DNA of 64,000 nt, from NCBI GenBank assembly GCA_944989445.1, contig CALYLW010000168.1:1-64000 (forward strand), written 5' to 3'. Positions 12,384 to 24,534 of the stretch are shown piece by piece. The stretch is from Ampullaceana balthica (lineage: Eukaryota > Mollusca > Gastropoda > Lymnaeidae). The position numbers were made by a program, and so were the translations under genes. The stretch's first letter is position 1, and each line of letters starts with the position of its first letter. Under the pieces are notes generated by a model. The model searched no databases. It was given only the letters and a program-made list of their open reading frames with translations, and was not told where the DNA came from.

Positions 12384-13157
12384 TCGGCTGACCGGCCCGC
12401 GGGTCAAATACGACCCACGCTTAAATTTTAACTGACCCGCGGCCTCATCTTACAAAATTATCTGACTCGTAGATGTTTTCTGTAACAACAACATTATATA
12501 TGTAAGAAAAGCCGAAATAATAAGATATTTTGAGGATGATATTCGCTGACGTCAGATGATGGCAAAAATAGATGACGTTTTATAGTTAATCAAATATAGC
12601 ATTCATTACAAAAAGGCCGATGAAGTTATGTGCTGTTATGTGCTGTTATGTGTACAACATTCTATGACGTCCGATTGCAAAAATAGATGACAATATTTTG
12701 TTTATTTTTGTCCGAATCGGAAAAGGAAATAAATGTGGAGTCAGAACACTTAAAATGTGTTATTTTCTCCATCACTATTTTTGACCCAACATTTTCGGCT
12801 CTAGTAATATTGCAACACCCTTTTTTTTTATTGAAAGGTACGTAGTATTAAATAAACATTTTCAATCCATAACTTGGCCATTATTTTAACCAATTTTAAA
12901 AAATTCAAATAGTTGGAATTTCACATTTATAAAGTCTCGAAAATCGCTATAATATTGACGTCGTCGCGCCAAAAAAAACACAAACAAACAAACTATAACT
13001 TAAAAATAACAAACAATCATATGATTTAAAAGCCCGAACTGTCTGTCTAAGCTCTAAACGTATGTCGTTTTTTTAAATATTAGCTTAATCCGGCCCGAGC
13101 ATTTTTTTTTACTTCATGGCATACGGCCCTCTTTGCAAAAAGTTTGGACACCCCTGA
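12384..13157 (-). mobile_element. Degenerate hAT-like remnant (CAGGGGTGTCCAAACTTTTT end)
   Basis: Read on the minus strand, the sequence begins at 13157 with CAGGGGTGTCCAAACTTTTT, a typical hAT-type terminus, followed by GCAAAGAGGGCCG. The opposite side near 12384-12445 has the GC-rich CCGGCCCGCGGGTC motif often found at the other end of such elements, but the terminal bases and an 8-bp target duplication are not recognisable. The interior is AT-rich and non-coding. The left limit is uncertain. Confidence 0.5.
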
Positions 13158-15078
13158 TCTAACACTATTGGATTCTCTTGGCTATCACTAACCCTCCCTC
13201 TTGTCGATGTGTATGAATGGGGACAGGGGGTGGGGTACGGGGCATCACCAACAGGTAAAAATAGCCTCCATTGAGAGCGAGCTATCTTGAGACACGTGTT
13301 ACCATAACGGGAGGGATCGGATGGAGATTTGAAAGCTAATCGCTAAGCAGGAGACTGGAACGGAAAGACGTGGTAGGGAGGGCCGGGGGCGTACAATCAA
13401 ACAGTTGTTATCAAGCCGGAGGCATTGATTTTTTTTTATTTTTTTTTACAAGGGCGGAGCAGGGTACTGTTTGCATGCACCCGGACCCGGATGAAACCAA
13501 ACCTGGTTAAGGTGGTTAAGAAAGGTGATGTATCGGGAATATCAAAAATTATGTAAAACAGAGTAGCTTGCACGCGGCTTCCGCCTTTCCTCGCGGCTTC
13601 CGCCTTCTCCTCTTTCCACCTCATTAGGTTTAACTGCAAAATCATGAGTATTATTTCTAAACTTCGGGCAGATGAGAATGGCTATTTAAAAACAACGCCA
13701 CCAATCTGAACCTAATCTAACAATAGCTATGTCACTTGTGGTGCCAAGGTCAAACAGCTCTCTTCAAATGGATGTCACACAATTACTCTTCAAATGAAGG
13801 TCAAGCAGCTTCTCTTCAAATGAAGGTCAAGCAGCTTCTCATATAAATAACGTAAAACTGTTCACCGATCACCGCATGTATTTGGAAGAAAAAAATTATT
13901 ATTATTATTTTTACATTATCTCTGCTGAGTGGGACACCACACAAAAAAAAGGTCCGCATTGAGCTAAATACGTGACCGCCTTGACGTTTGATGTCAATTG
14001 ATTAAATCCATTGGGGAAATATTTGACGATTAATAGGACAAATTTAATAGCCACAGTAGGCTACAGATATTAAATACGTGGGGGGAAAGGGTTAGAAGTG
14101 GGGTGGGCCCAGACAGCAAAAATGTGTGATGAGAGGCAAGTAGAAAAAGGGGGGGGGGATATTTAGAAAGGTGGAAAGTTGACGTCTTCCCGTCGCCAAT
14201 TTTTCGAAATCTCGAATCACTATCTCCAGAAAGCCACGTTATGACTATTGCGTCTTTTCCATAAGTATTTCTTTATTATTGACATCTGAATTCCTTTTCC
14301 ACCCCACTTCCTCGTTTCGATTCTTTCGGTGTAGTACATGAGCGTATTTTTAAAAATAAATGTGTTCGTTTCATCTGGATGGTGGCTTTCCTTTGACAAA
14401 CCGACACAATAACAACTGATTTGAACGCGGGGAAAACAGGCAACAGACCCATTTGGTTATTTTCTCTCAGAAAATAGTTTGTGATTTCTAAGAGGTCGCA
14501 CCCCACAGAGCCTACAGACTTGCTTACAGTTTGGTACATTTCACTTTCCCAATGCTTATCACAAATAAGAGAGAGCAGCTAGTTGTTTGCCTTTTTAGCC
14601 TTTATCCTATTCAAAGGACCTTTTCTCAGCTGTATCGTGGTTAGGGCCCACTTGCTTTTATATTATCAACAAGGTCGTAACGCTTGGGCACCCGTGTAGA
14701 CCTCCACGTATTGCTGTGGATGGTCCGACACTTAGTTAGCCAAAGGGAACACTCCCTTGGGGACGATTTCCTAACAAACGTTTCCGCAATGGGTCCTCGG
14801 AAAACTATGATGCAATCGGCAAACTCATGATTGTTATTGATTAAATAGAGAACATTCAGGAAGATGGAATAAAGTTATTTTTTTCCCGATGCTTCACGTA
14901 TACAGGATTAAAAAGCAGCAACCAGTGATGGAAACTCTGTCGCCAACATCAGCGTTGTCTAACTGGTGACTATTCTAATGGATTGAAATGAGAACCCACC
15001 TGCCACCACTGTTCTTAGATGCCAGTTACGTGTGACACCTGTAAGAGCTCAACGATTTACGTGTGACGCCTATGAGTG
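13158..15078. other. Anonymous sequence with short local repeats
   Basis: No supported gene. At about 13755-13842 a 29-bp unit containing TTCAAATGAAGGTCAAGCAG is present about three times. Short open frames on the minus strand at 13436-13645 and 14276-14539 show no motif or splice context. Confidence 0.5.
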
Positions 15079-15086
15079 CTCTACTA

Positions 15087-15278
15087 CAGTGCTTCTCAAA
15101 CTTTTTAGTATGGCGGACCGGCAGGAATTTTTTCCATTGCACCAGGGACCGGTGACCGGTGCACTATTTTCCCAGGACTGACAATTTTTTCTGTCCTCTT
15201 TTGACAACTTCTGCGGACCGGCGGCGTATGGCCCACGGACCGGTACTGGTCCGCGGACCACCACTTTGAGAAGCACTG
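15087..15278. mobile_element. hAT MITE (CAGTGCTTCTCAAA ends)
   Basis: 192-bp element with inverted ends CAGTGCTTCTCAAACTTTTT on the left and, in complement, CAGTGCTTCTCAAAGTGG on the right. Both flanks carry an imperfect 8-bp duplication (CTCTACTA at 15079-15086; CTCTGCTC at 15279-15286; 6 of 8 match). The interior is rich in GGACCGG. The CAGTG(C/G)TTCTCAAA end and 8-bp duplication fit hAT. No coding capacity. Confidence 0.85.
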
Positions 15279-15286
15279 CTCTGCTC

Positions 15287-16385
15287 TACATGAAGATGGG
15301 TTAGGTGAGTCTTCCATCACTGGGGTATAGGGTAATAAGTCAGCACACAGTTTAGACTCGCTGGGACTTGGGGCGAGCAGGGGGGTCCATAAAAATTGGC
15401 TCTGATTTGCGAAAGATTTGTCTAGCAATACAAGAGCCAATCCCAATACAGCGCTACGCAACTCTACATTCGTCCTATGAAATCGATTATAAAAAGTTTT
15501 ACATTGTGTACCCAGTGCGCAGATCAATAAAGTTTAAATAATGGGTCACGTACCGGTCACACTGATTGTTATCTCGACGACTATGATTAGCCAACATACT
15601 GAGGCGACAACAGACACAGGCGCCAACGTACCGAGGCGACAACAGACACAGGCGCCAACGTACTGAGGTGCCGGCCTACAGCTGTCTGGAGTGGTAGACT
15701 TTAGACAAGTGGAGTTTTAGCAATCCGTTGTGCAAGGTTAGATTTACTCAGGTGTTAACTTATCAACGCACAAGGCCACCACACACCTGGTTATTTCCCG
15801 GTTTGGACAGCACAACAAGAACCACGATGACCTTACAGAACCGAAGGCGCAGCTGTTACGTCACCATCCTTGTATCAGGGTGACTCTAATCCAAAGCCAA
15901 CTATTAAAGAATTATCTCACCAATTCAGGGCTTAGCAGAGAAAAGAAAGCTCAAACCGAATTTAGAGATTGACTTCACGAATTGAAGCCCTTCTATGAGA
16001 ATATCGACCCTTAATCCCACTAGTTCTATGAGATACATATTCTGTGATTAGTGACGGATTAGTTTATTTATTTATTTTTTAGTAGAAGTTTCGTCCCATT
16101 TACAAGACACATTTGGCACTTTAAGAAACAGTCCCTTTAATATATAAACGAATAATGTCACGTAAGTATGTGGAACAAATAAATGTAAGGGAAGTGTCAT
16201 TTTACATCATCTCTCAACATTCATGACAGGTTTCATTCACCCCTACCTTCAACATGAATTAATAATGTGTTTTCAAAACTTAAACATCAATCTAGGTTGA
16301 AAATAAAAACAACACCCACATAAGTCATTGTCCAGCCGTTTCAGTCCAATGTACAGAGTCATGTCAGTCTCTTTTAGTTTTATTA
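15287..16385. other. Anonymous sequence with a 32-bp duplication
   Basis: No supported gene. At about 15597-15668 a segment containing GAGGCGACAACAGACACAGG is repeated head to tail about twice. The minus-strand open frame at 15105-15527 overlaps the MITE and has no motif. Confidence 0.5.
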
Positions 16386-17500
16386 CCATGTCCGTCCACT
16401 GTAGTGTCATTTTCGTCTGTTTTATACCATGTCCGTCCATTGTACAGTCATGTCAGTCTGTTTTATACCATGCCCGTCCATTGTACAGTCATGTCAGTCT
16501 GTTTTATACCATGCCCGTCCATTGTACAGTCATGTCAGTCTGTTTTATACCATGTCCGTCCCTTGTAAAGTCATGTCATGCAGTCTGTTTTATACCATGT
16601 CCGTCCATTGTACAGTCATGTCAGTCTGTTTTATACCATGCCCGTCCATTGTACAGTCATGTCAGTCTGTTTTATACCATGTCCGTCCCTTGTAAAGTCA
16701 TGTCATGCAGTCTGTTTTATACCATGTCCGTCCATTGTACAGTCATGTCAGTCTGTTTTATACCATGTCCGTCCATTGTACAGTCATGTCAGTCTGTTTT
16801 ATACCATGCCCGTCCATTGTACAGTCATGTCAGTCTGTTTTATACCATGCCCGTCCATTGTACAGTCATGTCAGTCTGTTTTATACCATGCCCGTCCATT
16901 GTACAGTCATGTCAGTCTGTTTTATACCATGCCCGTCCATTGTACAGTCATGTCAGTCTGTTTTATACCATGCCCGTCCATTGTACAGTCATGTCAGTCT
17001 GTTTTATACCATGTCCGTCCCTTGTAAAGTCATGTCAGTCTGTTTTATACCATGTCCGTCCCTTGTAAAGTCATGTCAGTCTGTTTTATACCATGTCCGT
17101 CCATTGTAAAGTCATGTCAGTCTGTTTTATACCATGTCCGTCCCTTGTAAAGTCATGTCAGTCTGTTTTATACCATGTCCGTCCCCTGTAAAGTCATGTC
17201 AGTCTGTTTTATACCATGTCCGTCCATTGTACAGTCATGTCAGTCTCATTTATACCATGTCCGTCCCTCTTAAAGTCATGTCAGTCTGTTTTATACCATG
17301 TCCGTGCATTGTGCAGTCATTTCAGTCTGTTTTATACCATGTCCGTCCATTGTAAAGTCATGTCAGTCTGTTTTATACCATGTCCGTCCATTGCACAGTC
17401 ATGTCAGTCTGTTTTATACCATGTCCGTCCATTGCACAGTCATGTCAGTCTGTTTTATACCATGCCCGTGCATTGTAAAGTCATCTCCGCCCATTGTATA
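16386..17500. repeat. 41-bp minisatellite array, about 27 units
   Basis: Tandem array of a 41-bp unit containing TGTCAGTCTGTTTTATACCA and then TG(C/T)CCGTCCATTGTACAGTCA. Variants carry CCCTTGTAAAG in place of CCATTGTACAG. Two units (about 16575 and 16705) carry an extra TGCAG. Degeneration increases after about 17220. Open frames of up to 246 codons result from the stop-free unit read through three successive frames. Confidence 0.94.
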
Positions 17501-17504
17501 CCCA

Positions 17505-18837
17505 GGTAACCAGGGCACATTAATACACACTCAATAAAAAAATATCTGCTAACTTATGCATTCATTTTTTAAACCACCATAAGTGTATATTACCGGATCC
17601 TTAACTGATCCTTTCTTAAGCCTTATTTCCTTTTCCCCTGACGTAATATAATCCCGTGCCCCAAGTGATTCTTTGTTGTAACAAAGGAAAGCTCCATTAA
17701 AAAAAGACATTGTGTACGTTTTGGTCCATAGGACTGCGGTACGTTGCCTCAACCTTAGCTTAATGGTACATTCCTCAATTATTAAACAACCACACCTAAC
17801 AGATTATTCCTTGTTGTTTAGCCATCACCGCCCGCAGTACAATGTACGTTTTTTTTTAAAAAGCCAGACACACTACAGGTGGGGATTTTAAACAGAACAA
17901 TATAACACAAGACCAACTAATAGTCTCCAACTGATCTAAATGTAGGCATGCAAGCTGGTATAGAAATAACTTATGAGTGTAAAATAAAAGAAAGAAAGAG
18001 CAAATGGTGCAAATAGTTATCATAGAGATACACCTCCCCACTTGTTATTGAGCTACACAAGTCATTTAATGCAAGAATGGGTAAACTGATCAACAATGTA
18101 ACTACTTTATTTATTTTGTCAGATATCTCACCTGCTTAATTTTTAAAATTGATTCGTGTTTTGGAATTACAAGTTACAAATTTAGCTTTTTGAAACAATG
18201 AGAGAAATCACAGCAAGAGAGGAAATGTGTCATTATTTATTGAAGTGGAACTGAATGTACTCCGTCACATCTCAGCCGTGAATATAGTCTTATAAGGTTA
18301 ATTTATAGCTCAGGTGTTCATATTGTGCAGCATGGAAAATAATTAATGTTAATTAATGGCATTCATCTTAAGAGGTCTTGTTATTTGAGTGAAACTTGTC
18401 ATGCTGTCATGTGGTTTGTCAGTTGAGAAATATTTATAGCCAATATCAGGTGATGCAGTGCGTAATGCAAGGGATATAACTCCGTTTCATAGTTATGTTG
18501 ATGTACTTATTAAATACAGCTATAATGTATTTGGGTTGCATTATATTTAGATTTCAACAATGATTATTGAGTGGATGTAAATAGATAAATGTATTTGCCA
18601 AAGCAGCTAAGCCCCAAGTCAATGCTGAGAAAAACTCATTTTCAAACATAATTTGTGTTTGATATGCGATATTTGTATAATAAACTTTCTACATCAATAA
18701 ACACATAAATAGCATTTGCAGAAGAACAGTAAATTTGGTCTTTAACTGGGAATGGAAGCAATTTAAATCTCATGATAATATAGAAATAGTTATACAGTTA
18801 AAATTATCTGTAATCTTTAACATGTTCCTAGATCTAC
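17505..18837. other. Anonymous AT-rich sequence
   Basis: No gene, RNA or repeat that I can support. Probably BCKDHB intron or 3' flank if the gene continues to the left. Confidence 0.5.
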
Positions 18838-18845
18838 CCATAATT

Positions 18846-19285
18846 AGGGCTGGTACTGATTAAAAATTTTTGTTCGATTAATCTAGGAAAAAATTAATTG
18901 ATTAATCAATTAATTTTGATTAATGATATTTTTATAACACATATATAGATCCCGTTAAGTCAGGATTCATTATTTCGCAAAATCGGTTAAGTCACAGTAA
19001 TCCCATGGCTCCCAAATTTTGTGACGTAACACAGCAAATCGTTCTGCTATGCAAGAAATAAGGAAGAAAAACCTTTTTGTTTACATATGCACGTCTAAAT
19101 AAATAATAATAATAATACGAGAGGAAAGTATGTAAGTAACAAAATATAAAAATTATTAATAAATTGGAGAAACAAAAATATTAGAAATATTTTCGTAAAT
19201 TTTAATCGAATTTTAATCTATCAAATTAATTTTAATTGATTAAATTTTTTTAAAGATTAATTAACCTTTAATTTCCACAGCCCTA
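18846..19285. mobile_element. hAT MITE (TAGGGCTG ends, CCCATAAT duplication)
   Basis: The element starts TAGGGCTGG and ends CAGCCCTA. Both sides are flanked by the identical 8-bp CCCATAAT (18838-18845 and 19286-19293), the target-site duplication length of hAT transposons. The 440-bp interior is AT-rich with many ATTAAT/TTAATC motifs, and both subterminal regions repeat GATTAA. No coding capacity. The larger element at 26833-27645 has the same TAGGGCTG ends. Confidence 0.88.
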
Positions 19286-19293
19286 CCCATAAT

Positions 19294-20221
19294 CCCAGCA
19301 TTAAAAAAATATTTACTGCACCGGAACAAGACAACTTGAGATGATGCCACATTTTTTAGTGGCAGAAGACTCATGGGTCAACACAAACCGAAATGGAATG
19401 GTGGTATAGAGAATGACTTACATCAGCTGGGGGTCCAAATTAGGAGGCAGAAAGCCATAAATTGATCTGAATGATAGGATGTGGTGGGCATGCAAGGGCC
19501 CTTTAATAGGCTGCAGCACTTCAGCCGATCAATCTTTATTTTAATAATAGTTTAGTGGATGTATGTTGATAATGGTGTAGAACAGGGGTGGCCATGTAGT
19601 AACTGAGAGGCACTTTAATCAAAAAAAATTTAAAATTGTTGAGAGCCACATTGAAGACATGACCACACTCGCAATGAAAAATTACTTAGGTGATTTAAAT
19701 GGGACAACTTTTTAAGTTTTACCCAAATTATTAGTCAGAAAAATGAAACGCATAGACACAAGGTAATGTGATACAGTAGGCCTCATCTGGGCATAATTAA
19801 ACTTGAAGGTATAATGGTTATGGCTTTTTGCATTTCTTTGAAATTCTTTTTAATTTGAAATTGCATAAGGTACAAGTAATTTTTTAAATTTTTTTATTTA
19901 AATGTAGACTTCTTGAAAATACTATTATTTAATTTTTTGTAATATCATGTCATTTTTCAAAAATTTAATGGAAACACTTTAATGGAATTTCCCCCACTGG
20001 GGTCCCTACTAAAACATTCATGAATAATGGCCTTCCATTGTTACCCTTGTAACACATGATGCAAAAAAAAATTGGAAATCCAATTACTGTTTCACATCCT
20101 CAGTCAGAAAAAAAGGCTTGACATTTTAGACACCAGTGGATAAATTGAAGGGCACTGTTCGGCCTATTAACTGATTTTTTAAAGCAACATAAAAAAAGAA
20201 GTAAATTTGAGACCAACTTAC
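19294..20221. other. BCKDHB-side non-coding sequence with one hAT-like end
   Basis: At about 19585 the sequence CAGGGGTGGCCATGTAG resembles a hAT terminus, followed by GAGAGGCACTTT and, later, GAGAGCCACATT. A matching right end was not found, so it may be a partial element. An exon-like stretch at 19407-19453 on the minus strand is discussed under rejected items. Confidence 0.45.
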
Positions 20222-20377
20222 TTTCAAGCCAGGACAGTGAGCAAAAAAGGCTTCAACACTTTGTGAATGGTAGAGGGAGCCGTGACCGACAGCGCTACAT
20301 GGGGCCCTTATAGTAAGCCTTCCACAGTCAAATTCATTTCCTGATCTGTACCTATACATGGCTGCTTCATTTCTTAG
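20222..20377 (-). CDS. BCKDHB: BCKDHB exon 5
   Basis: 156 nt, 52 codons, phase 0 at both ends. The acceptor is TTCACAG at 20378-20384 in complement and the donor is GTAAGT just below 20222. The peptide contains [33 protein letters not shown] and [11 protein letters not shown], which match the family's thiamine-enzyme pyrimidine domain. The His of the HSQS motif is conserved in related E1-beta subunits and lies near the cofactor. The family continues with a VV(I/V)PRSP stretch, which would open the next exon; I could not find it in the 20 kb to the left. Confidence 0.95.
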
Positions 20378-21131
20378 CTGTGAACAAAGACATACAATAA
20401 ACGTTTCACTGTGATTATGTCGCACTGTAAATACAAAAATTACAAGCAGGATTTACATTAGAGAAAAGGCGCCAGAAAATAGAAAAAGCAATGAAGAACT
20501 AATAAAAAACCCAGTAAAAAACCAAGTTTTTTACTATAAATCCTTTATGTACGAGACGTAACTAAAAGAATGTTCATTATAATATGCAGCGCAAGACCAT
20601 CCAACAATACAAAATTGTAGTTGTGTCTCGTTAAAACAAGTTTAATATAATGCGCACCGATCAGGATTATGTTTATAAAAAGTGTTGTCAATAAAATACG
20701 CACCTTATTGCGCGACAGGAAAGGTCTTCAAAATAATACGCACCGTGACACTCTATCTCAAACATTTAACATGATACATAGAGATAAATAAAATAATCTC
20801 AAAATTCAATAATTTAATTACAGTACATGCGATCGATCTGAAATTTTGATACATCGGTTTTATCATCAGCACGAGTCTGCCTGCGAAATTTCAGATCGCT
20901 AGCTTACGAGGAAGTGTGTTAAAAAATCGATCCAAAGTTTTGGCGACAAGCAAGCAAACAGACACCATGAGTTAATATAAAGGATTTAAAAAGCGATTAA
21001 TGCTAACCTCATTACTTAAAATGTTGTAAGACAGACCTTCCATTTGAAAAAACGCAACAGAAAAAAAAGGTTAAAAAAAAACTATAGGGAGATTTATGCT
21101 AACTTCCTGACTTAAGATGTTAAAAATCTCC
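20378..21131. other. BCKDHB intron 4, left part
   Basis: Intron sequence between exon 5 and the transposon at 21138. At about 20815-20880 it contains CGATCTGAAATTTTGATAC, an inverted partial copy of the repeat duplicated at 60571 and 60993. No other feature. Confidence 0.6.
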
Positions 21132-21629
21132 ATTCTTCAGGGTTCCCACATTTTTTTCAAAACTAAATTCCTGACTTTTTCCCAACTTTTCCCAACTGAA
21201 AAAAGAAAATTCCTGACTAAATAAAATGCTGCTTTATCGACATTATTGCGATCGATTTTCCAGCTTTTTCTTTAAAAGTTTACATACACAATCCTGGTAC
21301 ATGTTTTAAATATAATGCTATCTTAAATAAAATAAACTTTACAAAAAAATACAATAAAATAACACTTTAACTAACCATTAACTTTCCAATGCCTGGACTT
21401 GGTAATATACAGGAAACATCCATAATATTAATATCATAAAAAATATATGCCGTAGTCAATTTACATAATCCAATGCATGTATACTGTAATAATTATTTTA
21501 ACATCTATTGATATGTACATGCTAAAATGAAATTACATTATTTCAAATAATAAATGATGAACAATATGTTAACAATGTTATATGGAGAATGATAAATTGA
21601 AATTAAGTAAAGGATGTTACTAAATGTTA

Positions 21630-23975
21630 TTAAAGGTTTCCTAACAACTTCATCTTTTCCTCAATCTCAACATTTATATTAGTCAGCTGTTGCCTCTTTT
21701 CTTTTGCCTTGACTCTGATAGCATTAGCTTTTGAAAGATGAGGAAAACTTTGCAAACTCTCAGCTTTCTCTGAAGTTTTGTCTGCATCTTGGATCAAAAA
21801 TTCAATCTCCTTTTCCAGCTTCTGTTTCTTTAACTTCAGTCCATCTATGTCATTCTCTGCCAACTTTCTCTTTGAACATTTTTGCCTCCTCTCTTCCTCT
21901 GTTCTTTTCCTATCTAAATAATCCCCATAAATCTTTCTACCTTGTTGAGCGGCAGTCTGGAGTTCTTGTGTCACAACAATGTTAGCAAGGCCTCCCACAT
22001 GTTCTAGATGGTCTTTTATGATTCGTTTGCTTATTAAAACCTTCTGAGAAATGTTTGTTTGTGTGGTGTCCCTGTTCACTGAAAAACCACGCTCAACAGT
22101 TGCCTGTCCATGTGACAGAAGCAATAAAACATTGATAATCCGCCACAGCTTGGTAAACTTTTCTTTACCATTTAACAATAAATAGTAAAGACAATCCAGT
22201 CTTCCTTCAGCTTTACTGAAGGCTGCTATTTCCTGGGAATGCCTGTAACATTCCAAGAAGTCTCTAAATATAGAAAGTATTTCATCACATTCATTGATTT
22301 GTGCTCTATTAAGAGATACTAAAATGTTAAGGACATGTCTAAAACTAGACAGGTTAGAATCAATTTCTTTGTTGATCATTTCTTCTGGGTCCAGACAACT
22401 CATGTGTCTCACTAAATTATATTTCAGTGGAGACTTGGCTGTTAGTTTTGCTATTAGAGTGGATAGGATCTCTCTGCACTGTAATTTAAATTCTAAAATA
22501 CCTTTGTCGCTAATTAATTTCTTCACTTTGGCTTCCTTGAGAAGCCCCTCTGCCACAAAACCAATGTCAATTTCAGAATAAACTTTCAATACTTTTTCCG
22601 ATTTGCTCTCAACTTTTAGTAATTTATCAATAGTATTGGCTTCCTCAAGTGTTTTTTGTTTTATGAAACGAGACATAAGACCTCTCAAAAGTTTCTCTAA
22701 ATCCTTTGCCATGAAAGGCATCATTGGCTGGTCACCTTGATACATTGTCAAAAACAGCTCTATAGGTCTTGCAAGGCTTATTATGAAAGCAAGTCTTGTC
22801 CTTGAAAGAGGGTTACTTATCCACTCTTTAACTATTTCATACGACTTGGTCAATGGATTTTTCAGTTCCCGTTTTTCAACTTTTGCGATATATTGAGACA
22901 TAAAGGGAAAAATATCCAAAGCCCGCTGGCATGCTGCTGCATTCTCAACCCAACGATGGGAGCAGAAGCTCAGAGAATACATGGACTGTCCTGTTGTTTT
23001 TTCGTAATCTTCTCTGCGAGCTGGAGTGTCCTTAAAAAGGGTGTGCAGCGCTGACAAAATCTGGGATACTCCCCAGTGAGTAGCATCAATAGCTGCCTTG
23101 AAACTATTGTGTAGTGTATGAAGTCCACAAGAGCCAATGTCAATTAGCTGATGCTGGAAATTCATACTTATTTTTTCTTGCATTTTTTTAAATATGGCCC
23201 AATTAACATTAGGTCCATCCATGGACAATTGAACAATATTATTTAGTCCGATGCTGTTGACAACTTTCTCTTCGAAAGAGTCCAACACATCAGAGGCACA
23301 AGAGTGGCCAATGAAATCTGATGTGTAATAGCGAGTCTTGACTTTATCATAATCCCACATCCTGATGTGAATGTCAAGTTGTTTCTTTTTAAGGTCCTTG
23401 TTTAAGGATTCGTCAAACAGGAGGACATATGGAGAATCCTTTGTTGTTCTTTCCAGCAAGGAAGTCAAATAAGGAGCAATACCAAAACATGACATGTACA
23501 TTATTTTGGTTTCCCCTAAGCTCATTGATTGCGCTATTTCACAATTTGGAAACATCCGTTGGAATAGTGGCACAATGTCCGCTTGTGATGAAAATGAATA
23601 ATTTGATTCAACACATTTTAATGCCCATAAAATTTCTGCATTTAATGTATCCTTTTTTGAAATAAAATTGGACAATGTTGACTGTGACTTTGGAGTAGAT
23701 ACTTCAGCAAAGTGTGTGGCTGAATTTGATGGGATGTCAACAGCTGGTTTATTTTTAGTGAACACTGTTATTGGAGACGATTGGCTAAATTTAAGCTTAT
23801 CTTCATGTTTTTTCCCTTTCATGTGGGAGATGAGTGCGGTCCTGCCCATTGAACGGATATCAATAGATCTGGAACAAATCCTACAATATGCATTGTGCAC
23901 CAACTTGTCACGGGAAAGCCATGGTTTGAATTCAGGTTGTTCCAACCACTTATCTTGGAAAGTACAGTTAGGCAT
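21630..23975 (-). CDS. hAT-like transposase with N-terminal zinc finger
   Basis: 781 residues starting at MPNCTFQDKW; this ATG is 5 nt after a good acceptor (TTGTTTCAG), so it is preferred over an upstream in-frame Met. Residues 28-57 form a C2H2 BED-like DNA-binding finger (C31, C34, H51, H57). The catalytic region shows candidate acidic residues D188 (LLFDES) and D253 (LSMDGP), a CGLH motif at 283-286, an RW pair at 341-342, and the C-terminal QATVERGFSVNR motif with E628; the last three are typical of hAT RNase-H-like transposases and their dimerisation region. Residues 688-780 are Lys/Glu-rich and probably a coiled coil. The reading frame is complete, suggesting recent or current activity. 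It would cut and reinsert DNA carrying the CAGGG-type ends. The superfamily is inferred from motifs only. Confidence 0.9.
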   Translation of the reverse strand: MPNCTFQDKWLEQPEFKPWLSRDKLVHNAYCRICSRSIDIRSMGRTALISHMKGKKHEDKLKFSQSSPITVFTKNKPAVDIPSNSATHFAEVSTPKSQSTLSNFISKKDTLNAEILWALKCVESNYSFSSQADIVPLFQRMFPNCEIAQSMSLGETKIMYMSCFGIAPYLTSLLERTTKDSPYVLLFDESLNKDLKKKQLDIHIRMWDYDKVKTRYYTSDFIGHSCASDVLDSFEEKVVNSIGLNNIVQLSMDGPNVNWAIFKKMQEKISMNFQHQLIDIGSCGLHTLHNSFKAAIDATHWGVSQILSALHTLFKDTPARREDYEKTTGQSMYSLSFCSHRWVENAAACQRALDIFPFMSQYIAKVEKRELKNPLTKSYEIVKEWISNPLSRTRLAFIISLARPIELFLTMYQGDQPMMPFMAKDLEKLLRGLMSRFIKQKTLEEANTIDKLLKVESKSEKVLKVYSEIDIGFVAEGLLKEAKVKKLISDKGILEFKLQCREILSTLIAKLTAKSPLKYNLVRHMSCLDPEEMINKEIDSNLSSFRHVLNILVSLNRAQINECDEILSIFRDFLECYRHSQEIAAFSKAEGRLDCLYYLLLNGKEKFTKLWRIINVLLLLSHGQATVERGFSVNRDTTQTNISQKVLISKRIIKDHLEHVGGLANIVVTQELQTAAQQGRKIYGDYLDRKRTEEERRQKCSKRKLAENDIDGLKLKKQKLEKEIEFLIQDADKTSEKAESLQSFPHLSKANAIRVKAKEKRQQLTNINVEIEEKMKLLGNL

Positions 23976-23981
23976 AATTAT

Positions 23982-24534
23982 CTGAAACAATAGATTTTAC
24001 AAGTTATTTTAACATTATAAACTATTAATTAATGTTATTACAATCATGGTCATAGACTTGAACAATAATTATTAAAAATACTATACTAAGCTCAAATACA
24101 AATTTATTTACTGTAGGGTACTTCTTAAATTAAATAAGGAGTAGATTGTTATACTATTTTTATTTAAGTAAAAACCAAAGGCAAAGGGATAAAAATTACA
24201 ATAATTACAGATGACTTAATATACCTGCCTAATCCAATACAATATTAATTAAGCCCTAATAATACTAATAATAATAGTACTGGACTTCTGAAATACTGTA
24301 ATAAATTTATATACCAGATTAAATTAATTAAGAACCAGATCTGCCGATAACAAATATTCATTTCAGAAGTTTAATATTCCCTAATATCCCCTAAGCCTAA
24401 TTAATATTAATACTATTATTATCAAATTCAAATACTGTAATACTACTGTAACTAGTGACTACTATGACTCTTAAATTAAAAACCAGATCTGCCGATAAAA
24501 CCTATATAAATAATTGACATAAGTGAATACTCAC
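23982..24534 (-). other. Candidate 5' UTR intron of the transposase gene
   Basis: On the minus strand a donor TTTGTG/GTGAGT at 24535/24534 and an acceptor TTGTTTCAG/ATAATTATG at 23982/23981 frame a 553-bp AT-rich intron that ends 5 nt before the transposase ATG. The untranslated first exon would lie between about 24535 and 24700, inside the right end of the element. Inferred from splice consensus only. Confidence 0.5.

Noticed and set aside
16328..17537. Overlapping open frames of up to 246 codons
   Set aside because: The 41-bp unit is read in three successive frames; same peptide words in every frame. Not coding.
19407..19453. Exon-like stretch on the minus strand (CAG/ATCAATT to CAGCTGAT/GTAAGT) between possible BCKDHB exons
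   Set aside because: Only 47 bp, and its translations do not match the expected continuation of BCKDHB after CPGLK; probably chance splice-like motifs.
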